DNA of 7,272 nucleotides from Candidatus Bathyarchaeota archaeon (GCA_014729935.1 WJJB01000501.1:1-7272), one strand, 5' to 3'. Counted from the first letter of the stretch, positions 1 to 5,980 are shown. Program-made: numbers and translations. The notes: a model not told the origin generated them from the letters alone.

Positions 1-179
1 AGGCAATTCATCAGGGTGACTTCATCATTACTCAAGTCCGCCTTGGGATTCACTTGGCTTTCGAACTTTTGCATCATCTGGATCTCTTTATCAGACAATG
101 AAACCCGCTGCCCCCGGGTCTTTACCTTCTTGAGATCAACCATGTCCCTTGCAACACCATCGCTTTCCTTTTCATCCAT
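1..179 (-). CDS. N-terminal part of an unrecognised charged protein (runs off left edge)
   Basis: An open frame on the minus strand starts with ATG at 179 and stays open to base 1, giving 59 residues. An in-frame TGA at 188-186 leaves this ATG as the first possible start. The peptide begins MDEKESDGVARDMVDLKKVK and is rich in Lys, Asp and Glu. It has no signal peptide and no hydrophobic segment, which suggests a soluble cytoplasmic protein. Later parts (SLSDKEIQMMQKFESQ, then DLSNDEVTLMN) look like short amphipathic helices. I do not recognise the family and assign no function. A TATA-like TTTATCA at 217-211 would give a leader of roughly ten bases. A GATGCATC palindrome touches the start codon and two more lie upstream, so a bound regulator is possible. 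That this is a real gene is inferred from its open frame to the edge, plausible composition and promoter. Confidence 0.55.
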   Translation of the reverse strand, partial: MDEKESDGVARDMVDLKKVKTRGQRVSLSDKEIQMMQKFESQVNPKADLSNDEVTLMNC

Positions 180-273
180 GATGCATCAGCATACATATCA
201 CTCCCGGCATTGATAAACTTGTGTACTGGTTATTGCCCCCGTGCACCTTGGATGCATCCATGGTAGATGCATC
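180..273. repeat. Three copies of palindrome GATGCATC (180-187, 251-258, 266-273)
   Basis: The perfect 8-base palindrome GATGCATC occurs three times within 94 bases, upstream of the minus-strand gene starting at 179. Two copies sit in longer perfect palindromes: TGATGCATCA at 179-188 and TGGATGCATCCA at 249-260. The last two copies are spaced 15 bases apart start to start. I did not notice other copies in the window. Such clustering beside a promoter suggests operator sites for a dimeric regulator, but that is inference. Confidence 0.35.
211..217 (-). promoter_or_regulatory. TATA-like box for the left-edge gene
   Basis: Read on the minus strand this is TTTATCA, about 32-38 bases before the ATG at 179. 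With the usual archaeal spacing of about 25 bases, transcription would begin near 187-190, giving a short leader. The call rests on spacing and AT content only. Confidence 0.3.
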
Positions 274-393
274 CCTGATTACCCGCCCTGCCAAGACTAC
301 GGGGTCCTGCTCGGGATCTCCATTCCTCCAATCCTGACCTGAGACATTGGTACCGAAGAAAATCAAGTAACCTCATGAATCACCGGGCAACGT

Positions 394-411
394 TGAATTG
401 CACCCAATTCA
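394..411. repeat. Small inverted repeat upstream of the GNAT gene
   Basis: TGAATTG (394-400) and CAATTCA (405-411) are perfect inverted copies around the loop CACC. The repeat lies about 33 bases upstream of the TATA-like box of the acetyltransferase gene. It could be an operator, but a 7-base stem can also arise by chance. The rest of 274-440 shows no convincing gene or RNA. Confidence 0.25.
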
Positions 412-441
412 TCAACCCGCCCCTGTTGACACTCGATTGAG

Positions 442-453
442 AAAAATTAATAG
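442..453 (+). promoter_or_regulatory. TATA-like box for the GNAT gene
   Basis: The AT-only stretch AAAAATTAATA sits about 25-35 bases before the ATG at 477, in otherwise GC-richer sequence. This spacing predicts that transcription starts at or next to the start codon, meaning a leaderless mRNA. No Shine-Dalgarno sequence is seen before the ATG, which agrees with this. Confidence 0.45.
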
Positions 454-476
454 ATGATCTCGGGTACCCCGTCCAT

Positions 477-1052
477 ATGGTAAATGCCTTGAGGAAGATC
501 AAGAGGAATTACGCGATCGAAATCCGGGACGCGACCATAGATGATGTTGACGATATATGGGAGGTATTCAACATCGTGGTTGAAGAAGGCATTTATCTTC
601 CCATTTTCTCCAAGGTGAATGAGGGGGATAGCAAGCGCTCGTGGTTTTATGACTTGATCACTTCGGGAGATTTTTGCTTGGTGGCCACCTTGAAACAGGA
701 TCACGGGCCTGGCAAGTTCCTTGGCCAGGTCATCATCGAGACCACCATGGAGTGGGATGGCACTGAACATGTTGCCACCCTGGGAATACTCGTGCATCCG
801 TCATACAGGAACATGGGGGTCGGAAGGGCTTTGATAGACGAGGCAATCATTGAAGCCCGCAACCGGGGCAAGTTGAAGATCACCCTTAGCGTCTTCCACA
901 CAAATGCCAGGGGAATTAACCTTTACAAGAAACTGGGATTTGAAATTGTAGGTTGCCGTGAAAAACAGTTTGACGTGAATGGCACCTTGGTGGACGAGGT
1001 TCTCATGGAGAAATGGCTCGTTCCCAAGGAACATGCGAAAGACTACCTGTAA
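477..1052 (+). CDS. GNAT-family N-acetyltransferase
   Basis: This 191-residue protein has the GCN5-related N-acetyltransferase fold pattern. GNAT enzymes move an acetyl group from acetyl-CoA to an amine; the substrate here (amino acid, antibiotic, peptide or protein N-terminus) cannot be read from the sequence. The N-terminal strand is IEIRDATIDDVDDIWEVF (about 15-31). The core motif A is LGILVHPSYRNMGVGRALID (102-121), in which RNMGVG at 111-116 is the pyrophosphate-binding loop. Motif B follows as NARGINLYKKLGFEIVG (143-159), with the typical Tyr150 and LGF. The layout resembles YhhY- and RimI-like members. ATG 477 is the only good start, since an in-frame TGA lies at 438-440 and no other ATG, GTG or TTG intervenes. 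There is no transmembrane segment, so it is cytoplasmic. It is a single-gene unit ending 26 bases from the convergent apgM gene. Confidence 0.88.
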   Translation: MVNALRKIKRNYAIEIRDATIDDVDDIWEVFNIVVEEGIYLPIFSKVNEGDSKRSWFYDLITSGDFCLVATLKQDHGPGKFLGQVIIETTMEWDGTEHVATLGILVHPSYRNMGVGRALIDEAIIEARNRGKLKITLSVFHTNARGINLYKKLGFEIVGCREKQFDVNGTLVDEVLMEKWLVPKEHAKDYL

Positions 1053-1078
1053 TACAGGTTCCAGATCTACTCGGTTAT

Positions 1079-2332
1079 TCACGCGCCGAATTTCTTCTGC
1101 CTTCCCAGTCGATTCAAGATCATGTTCATGAGCGAATGGGAGGAGATGCGACCGAGATACCCACCCGCGCAGGACCGTTCCCCTAGCGAGCGCACCTCAT
1201 CATGGATGATATTTTTTCCGACGATGAGCACGGGAACGGGATCCCCCGAGTGATCCGCGTTCTCGCACGGGGTCGAATGATCAGCTGTTATCACCGCGCA
1301 CGTGTCCTCCCAATCCACACCGGATACCAAGCCGTGCCCGACGATTGAATCAATGTTTTCAAGAAATTCTTTCTTCTGGAACGGCTTGTTATCATGACCC
1401 GAGGAATCTGTTGCCTTGATGTGCAAGATCCCGATGTCTACCTTCTGTAAGGATTGCAGTAGCGTCTCGATCTTGGCTTCCAAGTCGGTATTGATGGTCC
1501 CTGTCGCCCCTGGGCAAGGCATCACATTTATCCCGAGATAGCGGCACACGCCACGGATGACCCCATTGCCGGTAACGCAGGCAGCCCTCACGTGAAATTT
1601 TTCTTGGAACGACGGGACGGATTGTATCATCCCGGCACCATGCGTGAGGATGCAATTCACTTGTGGCTGCCCCTTGGCTTTCCGCTGCTTGTTGATCGGG
1701 TTATCTTTCAATGATTCGTAAATCTTCTTGGTAAGGTTATTGATGACCCGCGCCGTTTTTCTCGCTTCCGGTGAATCATCCAAGGGCTTGCATTCAGCAA
1801 CGGGAACGTAATCACGATTTGGATTGGTATCCGAGATGCAGTGGCTTATCCCGGGACCTCGTAAAACGCATGCAACCCGCTGTTCTGTTGAATGCCTGAA
1901 TTCAACTTTTACCCCTTCAATACCTCCCGATTCCTCAACCATGTTATTGAGAATGGTGATGATCTCTCCCGCCTCGGGAATGCGCCTCCCAGCGCGCCTA
2001 TCAATGATATTCATGCCTTGATCTATGTTTGCCAAGTTACCCCTGAGCGCGACATCCCCTGGCTGCAATTCCATGCCAACACCGAGAGCTTCTAGAGGGC
2101 CGCGACCGGGATAATCCTCCCGTGTATATCCAAAAATTAGAAGATGGGCGATATCGGAGCCAACCGGCATCCCCGGTTCCACGACGTCCATGATACCACA
2201 AGCACCTCGGGTGGCGAGTTCGTCGAAATGGGGGGTTCTTGCTGCCTCCAGAGGTGTTCGTCCATCGAGATCCAGTATTGGCTTATCTCCAAGTCCATCC
2301 ATGATCAATAAAATGCATTTTCGGGGTTCCAT
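1079..2332 (-). CDS. apgM: Archaeal-type 2,3-bisphosphoglycerate-independent phosphoglycerate mutase
   Basis: This cytoplasmic enzyme of glycolysis and gluconeogenesis interconverts 3-phosphoglycerate and 2-phosphoglycerate. It belongs to the metal-dependent alkaline phosphatase superfamily, and its 417 residues are close to the usual 400-410 of archaeal ApgM. The metal- and phosphate-binding motifs are present in order: LLIMDGLGD (Asp12), PVGSDIAHL with the expected phospho-acceptor Ser59, LHIKATDSSGHD (303-314), ITADHSTPC (348-356) and HSGDPVPVL (361-369). The intermediate domain holds the RHSTEQRVACVLRG segment. I chose ATG at 2332 because the protein then starts MEPRKCILLIMDG, as in relatives, and a GAAGTGA ribosome-binding-like sequence lies just upstream. 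The frame is open back to 2470, but those 46 extra residues (Gly/Ser/Pro/Ala-rich) do not resemble the family. Upstream is the divergent ABC operon; downstream is the convergent GNAT gene. All key residues appear intact. Confidence 0.93.
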   Translation of the reverse strand: MEPRKCILLIMDGLGDKPILDLDGRTPLEAARTPHFDELATRGACGIMDVVEPGMPVGSDIAHLLIFGYTREDYPGRGPLEALGVGMELQPGDVALRGNLANIDQGMNIIDRRAGRRIPEAGEIITILNNMVEESGGIEGVKVEFRHSTEQRVACVLRGPGISHCISDTNPNRDYVPVAECKPLDDSPEARKTARVINNLTKKIYESLKDNPINKQRKAKGQPQVNCILTHGAGMIQSVPSFQEKFHVRAACVTGNGVIRGVCRYLGINVMPCPGATGTINTDLEAKIETLLQSLQKVDIGILHIKATDSSGHDNKPFQKKEFLENIDSIVGHGLVSGVDWEDTCAVITADHSTPCENADHSGDPVPVLIVGKNIIHDEVRSLGERSCAGGYLGRISSHSLMNMILNRLGRQKKFGA

Positions 2333-2560
2333 GTGGTTCACTTCTGATGCCGCCGGGGCAGGTGCAAGTGATTCCTTCCCGGATCCACCACTTGACCACC
2401 GGCACCCGTGCGAGAAAAAGTTTACCACTCCCCCCTGCGGCATACGGCAAGTGGCAAGACACGGATGCATTGGCTGGCAAGCGAACGTTGCGTGTCATTG
2501 CAAGCAACATGGAACTAGAGGGGAATCTCTACTTGCATGGCTTGGTGTGGCAAGGTTTTT
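2333..2560. other. Intergenic region between apgM and the ABC operon
   Basis: These bases separate the divergent apgM and permease genes. GGCAAG recurs several times between about 2440 and 2560, and TAGAG/CTCTA flanks a 6-base loop near 2516-2531. No gene or RNA is supported here. If apgM used the AT-rich block at 2561-2579 in the reverse direction, its leader would be about 200 bases long; I see no closer clear TATA box. Confidence 0.4.
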
Positions 2561-2579
2561 CTTTTATAACTTTTATAAT
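2561..2579 (+). promoter_or_regulatory. Two tandem TATA boxes for the ABC operon
   Basis: The 9-mer CTTTTATAA occurs twice in direct tandem (2561-2569 and 2570-2578). Each copy contains a good archaeal TATA box. The downstream copy would place a transcription start near 2600, leaving a leader of about 15 bases before the ATG at 2617; the upstream copy would start about 9 bases earlier. TTATAA reads similarly on the other strand, so use in the apgM direction is also possible. Confidence 0.6.
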
Positions 2580-2616
2580 GTAGCTAGTGTTCCAATACCA
2601 TGGATGGTAATGAATA

Positions 2617-3165
2617 ATGGGTCTACGTCTTATAGGGAAAGCGTTTTTGCTTGCCTACCGGTCAAAAAGGCGCTTCTGGATAATTACATTCATTTATGCA
2701 ACTCTAATCGGTTTCACGGCTTATTTCATCCACATGGCATGGCAATCCGATTTCACTGGCAGTGCAACGATATCCATGTTGATCGTGATTTTCGTGGCGA
2801 TCATCATATCGGTGCTCTACGCCAACCAGCTTGTTAACGCAAGGCGAATCGAGCTGGCAACGCTAAAATGCATCGGGTGGAAAAGCTCGAATGTCATGAC
2901 GTTGATCATTGGTGAGATCTTCGCTGTGACCGTTGTCGGTTTCGCCATCATCGTCGAATTCATCTTCCACAGCGTGGCGATTAGCGTGTACATCAAGACC
3001 ATCGATAATAACCCCGTGAATCCCGAGGTTCTCGTACCGATTGGCTTGATTCCGTTCATCTTGACTTTCGTGTTGATCCTTGGCGTTCAAATCGTTGGTA
3101 TCATCGTCGCAAACCGGAAGATCGTGAAAATTAGACCAATACAAGCATTGCAAATGAAAACCTGA
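2617..3165 (+). CDS. Short FtsX/MacB-type ABC transporter permease
   Basis: This 182-residue inner part of an ABC exporter has about four membrane helices: 20-39, 49-68, 93-117 and 141-165. Two family hallmarks are clear. RRIELATLKCIGWKSSNVM (76-94), after helix 2, is the cytoplasmic loop expected to contact the ATPase; RKIVKIRPIQALQMK (167-181) is the usual 'sP..ALr' C-terminal tail. The N-terminus (KAFLLAYRSKRRFW) also looks like a genuine FtsX start. What is missing is the large extracytoplasmic domain of around 200 residues that MacB/LolC proteins carry between helices 1 and 2; here only about ten residues separate them. In-frame TAA and TGA at 2608-2613 fix the ATG at 2617. The ATPase follows 16 bases later in the same operon. 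It probably works as a homodimer in the membrane, substrate unknown. It is either a minimal permease type or an old internal deletion. Confidence 0.8.
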   Translation: MGLRLIGKAFLLAYRSKRRFWIITFIYATLIGFTAYFIHMAWQSDFTGSATISMLIVIFVAIIISVLYANQLVNARRIELATLKCIGWKSSNVMTLIIGEIFAVTVVGFAIIVEFIFHSVAISVYIKTIDNNPVNPEVLVPIGLIPFILTFVLILGVQIVGIIVANRKIVKIRPIQALQMKT

Positions 3166-3174
3166 GGAGGATGA
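3164..3174 (+). promoter_or_regulatory. Shine-Dalgarno site overlapping the permease stop codon
   Basis: GAGGAGGATGA starts inside the permease stop codon TGA (3163-3165), and its GGAGG core (3166-3170) lies 11 bases before the ATG at 3182. It supports re-initiation and translational coupling of the two subunits. An in-frame TGA at 3176-3178 excludes any earlier ATPase start; the nearer ATGs at 3171 and 3175 are in other frames. Confidence 0.75.
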
Positions 3175-3181
3175 ATGATAC

Positions 3182-3868
3182 ATGCCAGATTTAATGATCA
3201 AAGCAGAAAAAGTAAACAAGGAATACAATCGGAGCGGAACCATCATCCGCGCTCTCATCGATATTGACCTGGAGATATACAGCGGCGAGGTGGTGGCTAT
3301 CCAGGGTCCGACCGCATGCGGGAAAACCACCTTACTTAACGTGCTCTCGGGCTTGGATACGCCAGATGATGGTAAGGTATTTCTTGATGGAGAGAACATA
3401 TCTCGATCCGCCGAAAAGCGACTCAGTACCATCAGGAGCCAAAAAATCGGTTTCGTGTTCCAAGATTTCAACCTCATTGATAGCTTAACTGCCATCGAGA
3501 ACGTGTCGGCACTCCTATGGCCAACACCCCTGCACAAGAAGGATATCGAAAAACGTGCACTGGCAGCCCTGCGGGACGTTAACATGTTGGAGCGCAAGGA
3601 TCATATCCCCAGGCAGCTGTCAGGCGGTGAGAAGCAGCGGGTTGCCGTCGCAAGGGCAATCGTGCACCAACCCCGGGTCATCTTTGCGGACGAGCCAACC
3701 GGTAATCTCGATCCCCAATCGGGAAAGGAATTAATGGATCTACTCGTGAAATTGAACAAGGATTACAAGACCACCGTCGTGATCGTCACCCACGACCAGC
3801 AAATTGCAGACAAGTATGGTAAAAAGCGCGTGCGCATGGATCGTGGCAAGATCGTGGATATTAGCTAG
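3182..3868 (+). CDS. ABC transporter ATP-binding protein, MacB/LolD family
   Basis: This 228-residue ATPase powers the adjacent FtsX-like permease. All nucleotide-binding motifs are present: Walker A GPTACGKT (42-49), Q-loop FVFQDFNLID with Gln94, signature LSGGEKQRVAVARA (146-159), Walker B VIFADEP with Asp170 and catalytic Glu171, D-loop GNLD (174-177), and switch His204 in IVTHDQQ. The FQDFNLID sequence and total length are typical of the MacB/LolD/FtsE group of exporters or mechanotransmission ABC systems, which act on the cytoplasmic membrane face as dimers. Walker A is slightly unusual: most relatives have GPSGSGKST, whereas this one has GPTACGKTT, though the essential Gly, Lys and Thr remain. 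It is the second gene of a two-gene operon. No third gene, such as a periplasmic adaptor, is present, and the next gene is on the opposite strand. Substrate unknown. Confidence 0.93.
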   Translation: MPDLMIKAEKVNKEYNRSGTIIRALIDIDLEIYSGEVVAIQGPTACGKTTLLNVLSGLDTPDDGKVFLDGENISRSAEKRLSTIRSQKIGFVFQDFNLIDSLTAIENVSALLWPTPLHKKDIEKRALAALRDVNMLERKDHIPRQLSGGEKQRVAVARAIVHQPRVIFADEPTGNLDPQSGKELMDLLVKLNKDYKTTVVIVTHDQQIADKYGKKRVRMDRGKIVDIS

Positions 3869-3904
3869 AATTTATTTTCTATCTCCAATTCTCCCTCTTT
3901 TTCG
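3869..3904 (+). terminator. Pyrimidine-rich probable transcription end of the ABC operon
   Basis: Directly after the ATPase stop, the plus strand reads as T runs (TTTATTTTC, then CTCTTTTTC) with no hairpin. Archaeal polymerases commonly stop on T-rich tracts in the non-template strand. It lies between two convergent genes. The call is based on composition only. Confidence 0.45.
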
Positions 3905-3906
3905 TG

Positions 3907-5298
3907 TTAAACCTTCTCGATCTCAATTTCTTCTTTCTTGGAACTCCTGTCATTTTTATCAAATCTCTCTTTCTCGTATTGGAACAATTCATCAATAAAC
4001 ATAACGAGCTTCCAAGTATGAAGATCAACAAAGTTATTCAATATCAAGTAACCCAGCACAACCATACCGCAACCTAGTAAAATATATTCTAAATAATGAG
4101 GCGAGTCCATAAGTGTGATGCCAATCACTGTCAGGCTCATAAATATCATTACCTTCTCATCAAGTTTTATTTCCGATTTCTCCCTTATCTTGCTAAATTT
4201 TTTTCCTAGCTTTTTCTGAATCCTAGTGAGAACGGGAACTTCCACGGCAAAGTGCGCGGGCTTCGTTCTCATGAAATTGTAGAAATCCACCATTCCTTTT
4301 GATACAAAAATGAGTAAGAAGCATTCTAGATGCAGGTAATAACGATAAATTAGTGAAAAATACGAGAATAAAGCGAGAGATAAGAGATGGATTGAAAAAA
4401 ATAGAACAATGAAAACTTGCATCTTGTACCTGGTTTTGAAAAAACCGAACAATAGAAAACCAAACGCGAGGAACCCCCCAAGTGCTGGGCCAATGAATAG
4501 GTGTTGAACTTGCTTAAATAAGCCAATGGTGAAAATTCCAACTGTTTCGGTAAATGGCCGAACATTGAATATGAAATCTAGGAAGGAGATATCAATCCAC
4601 GTGCTATCTCCCCTCTCAACCCGATAGAAGAATGATGCTTGCCATCTAGACATGTAATTGAAATGCCCTGTTTCAAGGAAAAGGTGAACACCCCACGGTA
4701 TATACACGATGAGGAAGGATGATACAATGATGTAGACTTTTATCATGGATGAATGAAGGAACAATGCTTTCCCGCTGTGTTTCTCTTTTAACCGCTTGAA
4801 ATCAATCAGATAACCTACCAAGCCAATTGTTATTATCAACGAGATGCTGGTCGTGAGCGTGGTTAAAGAAATATACATAGTGACGGCAGCCAAGACAAAA
4901 TAGTGGACAACCCTTCTCCGTGAATTGAATTCTTCGACTTTTTTAAAAAAGAGGTAAATTAATGAAAGAGAAAGCAACGAGATGAGTTCCTCCCTTAAAC
5001 CAATGGCAGAATTCAATACAAACCAATTTTGAATGGCGATTAGTGCAGCTGAAAGGATTCCCACCACTTCATTCCTCGCCATTTTTTTCCCGATGTAATA
5101 GACGAAAGGAATGAGTAGATTGCTCAGGAAAACCGTGGTATACAGAAGATAAATATCAACCTCGCCAAAAATCAACAAAACAAATGCAATTAATAAGGGA
5201 AATCCTGGTTCCCTCCACCCCATAAGAGTAAAGTCATTTTTCAATGATTTTGCAATATTTAAATAAGAAAGAGCATCGTTCGCTAATGGAAGTTCCAT
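3907..5298 (-). CDS. Membrane glycosyltransferase (PMT/ArnT-like, GT39/GT83 type), frame-disrupted at the 5' end
   Basis: The 463-residue product has about ten membrane helices and the signs of GT-C enzymes, which move a sugar from a polyprenyl-phosphate donor to a lipid or protein outside the membrane. Near its start is NDALSYLNIAKSL (7-19), matching the first outside loop, where an acidic residue (Asp8) is expected to be catalytic; GWREPGFPLLIA (27-38), GLREELISLLSLSL (100-113) and YRYYLHLECFLLIF (318-331) also fit. A charged C-terminal tail (441-463, Lys/Glu/Asp) lies in the cytoplasm. The ATG at 5298 cannot be the natural start: helix 1, which should precede the Asp loop, is missing here but is encoded upstream in another frame (5395 to about 5300). 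Restoring the frame by removing one base gives 495 residues. The gene is much more AT-rich than its neighbours (19 of 60 G+C at 4261-4320). Acceptor and donor are unknown. It stands alone, convergent with the ABC operon. Confidence 0.75.
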   Translation of the reverse strand: MELPLANDALSYLNIAKSLKNDFTLMGWREPGFPLLIAFVLLIFGEVDIYLLYTTVFLSNLLIPFVYYIGKKMARNEVVGILSAALIAIQNWFVLNSAIGLREELISLLSLSLIYLFFKKVEEFNSRRRVVHYFVLAAVTMYISLTTLTTSISLIITIGLVGYLIDFKRLKEKHSGKALFLHSSMIKVYIIVSSFLIVYIPWGVHLFLETGHFNYMSRWQASFFYRVERGDSTWIDISFLDFIFNVRPFTETVGIFTIGLFKQVQHLFIGPALGGFLAFGFLLFGFFKTRYKMQVFIVLFFSIHLLSLALFSYFSLIYRYYLHLECFLLIFVSKGMVDFYNFMRTKPAHFAVEVPVLTRIQKKLGKKFSKIREKSEIKLDEKVMIFMSLTVIGITLMDSPHYLEYILLGCGMVVLGYLILNNFVDLHTWKLVMFIDELFQYEKERFDKNDRSSKKEEIEIEKV

Positions 5299-5395
5299 GG
5301 TAACCTTTTAATCGAATGAATCTTAATATTGAACCCAATAGGGTTATTACCGACACTGTAGAAATAATTGCCAGTTTTTTGAAATTGATATTCAT
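5234..5395 (-). pseudogene. Out-of-frame 5' segment of the glycosyltransferase gene (first membrane helix)
   Basis: A minus-strand frame from ATG 5395 to TGA at 5236-5234 encodes 53 residues. The first 32 (starting MNINFKKLAIISTV) form a positively charged start, one membrane helix (about 8-24), then LRFIRLKGY, which is how GT-C glycosyltransferases begin. After about 5300 it changes to unrelated sequence (TSISERCSF), while the neighbouring frame there continues as ELPLANDALSYLN. The two frames overlap between TAA 5310-5308 of the second and TGA 5236-5234 of the first. A one-base excess near the AAAA run (minus strand, 5309-5306) would explain it. This may be a real mutation, a sequencing error, or less likely a programmed +1 frameshift. 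An in-frame TAA four codons before 5395 supports this ATG as the original start. Confidence 0.7.
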
Positions 5396-5407
5396 TTCAA
5401 TCTTTTC

Positions 5408-5419
5408 TTATTATTATAT
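5408..5419 (-). promoter_or_regulatory. TATA-like box for the glycosyltransferase gene
   Basis: On the minus strand this reads ATATAATAATAA and ends about 12 bases before the ATG at 5395, with its upstream edge 24 bases away. The predicted start of transcription falls at or near that ATG, suggesting a leaderless mRNA. The box supports 5395, rather than 5298, as the original gene start. Confidence 0.45.
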
Positions 5420-5455
5420 GCTGCTTCGTTTCATCTTAATTATCTTTTCTCTCGG

Positions 5456-5466
5456 TATATTAATAA
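5456..5466 (+). promoter_or_regulatory. TATA-like box for the profilin-like gene
   Basis: TATATTAATAA lies 55-65 bases before the ATG at 5521. With usual archaeal spacing, transcription would start near 5488, leaving a leader of about 30 bases. No strong Shine-Dalgarno is visible; GTGAT at 5511-5515 is a weak match. This region is shared with the divergent glycosyltransferase promoter. Confidence 0.4.
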
Positions 5467-5520
5467 AGATGGGGAACGAGGAAATACATGTAGTACAAAT
5501 CGGTCATCCAGTGATGTTTC

Positions 5521-5895
5521 ATGAATGATGAAATCATAACCCTACTTGATGGATTGATGGACATGGAAGAGAATATTTACGGCATCGCCATGGTTGATGG
5601 ATCGGGGCAGGTCCTGTGGCAAACCGAGAACTGGGACCTGTCGGCGGATGCCCCGGCATTTATCAACGCGTGGAATAATAACGCGAGCAGCGTTACCTTG
5701 CTGTCGATCAAGTACATGATCGTCGAAAACACGCCCGAGAGGCTCATCGGTACCAACGTGACCGGCAAGGGACACATCATCGGGGCTAGCGCGGGACCCA
5801 ACAAGATCATCTGCTATATAAACCCCGTGATCGGACCGAGGGATGCGTTGCAAGACATCCAACTCCAATGCACCAAGATTGCAAAACTATCATAA
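5521..5895 (+). CDS. Profilin-like protein (Asgard type), roadblock/LC7 as alternative
   Basis: This soluble protein of 124 residues has the length and strand order of a profilin: an N-terminal helix (2-16), strands at IYGIAMVDGSGQVLWQTENW (19-38), a helix with a conserved-looking Trp (45-52), strands SVTLLSIKYMIVENTPERLI (57-76), GHIIGASAG (84-92) and KIICYINP (95-102), and a C-terminal helix (107-123). The KYMIV...RLIG...GKGHI...KIICYI run lines up by eye with the KYMVIQ...VIRG...GGITI...ALVFGIY part of plant profilins. Profilins bind actin monomers, and Asgard archaea are known to encode actin-binding profilins, so a role in actin dynamics is inferred. Roadblock/LC7 proteins, abundant in Asgards, share a related strand-helix layout and remain possible. 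ATG 5521 is used; the next in-frame ATG, 13 codons on, would cut the N-terminal helix. It stands alone with its own promoter and is GC-rich (38 of 60 at 5581-5640), unlike the divergent neighbour. Confidence 0.62.
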   Translation: MNDEIITLLDGLMDMEENIYGIAMVDGSGQVLWQTENWDLSADAPAFINAWNNNASSVTLLSIKYMIVENTPERLIGTNVTGKGHIIGASAGPNKIICYINPVIGPRDALQDIQLQCTKIAKLS

Positions 5896-5930
5896 CAAGT
5901 AGGCTCGCGTCCTGGTTTCATTCTACTCCT

Positions 5931-5940
5931 ATATTTTTTC
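5931..5940 (+). terminator. T-run, probable transcription end of the profilin-like gene
   Basis: ATATTTTTTC, with six consecutive T, lies about 38 bases after the stop codon at 5895. No hairpin precedes it, which is normal for archaeal T-tract termination. The evidence is composition and position only. Confidence 0.4.
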
Positions 5941-5980
5941 GCGTTAGAAACCACCTCCGTCAGTTCTGCCTGTATCAAGA

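Noticed and set aside
172..366. Minus-strand 64-residue frame overlapping the start of the left-edge gene
   Set aside because: It needs a TTG start, has unremarkable composition with no domain, and crosses the palindrome cluster and the predicted promoter.
2333..2470. 46-residue N-terminal extension of ApgM
   Set aside because: The frame is open, but the peptide is Gly/Ser/Pro-rich and unlike the family; ApgM normally begins right at the K..LLIMDGLGD strand, which follows ATG 2332.
2190..2837. Plus-strand 215-residue frame across the apgM start and the permease start
   Set aside because: It runs antisense to apgM and out of frame through the permease; the Cys/His/Arg-rich composition is that of a shadow frame.
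2863..3597. Minus-strand 244-residue frame
   Set aside because: It is the complement of the permease and ABC ATPase genes, both of which have clear family motifs.
5316..5528. Plus-strand 70-residue hydrophobic frame before the profilin-like gene
   Set aside because: It lies antisense to the first helix of the glycosyltransferase and over the shared AT-rich promoter region; its hydrophobicity follows from AT-rich codons, and it shows no ribosome binding site or family.
5542..5868. Minus-strand frame antisense to the profilin-like gene
   Set aside because: It lies entirely within a well-supported gene and has low-complexity shadow-like composition.
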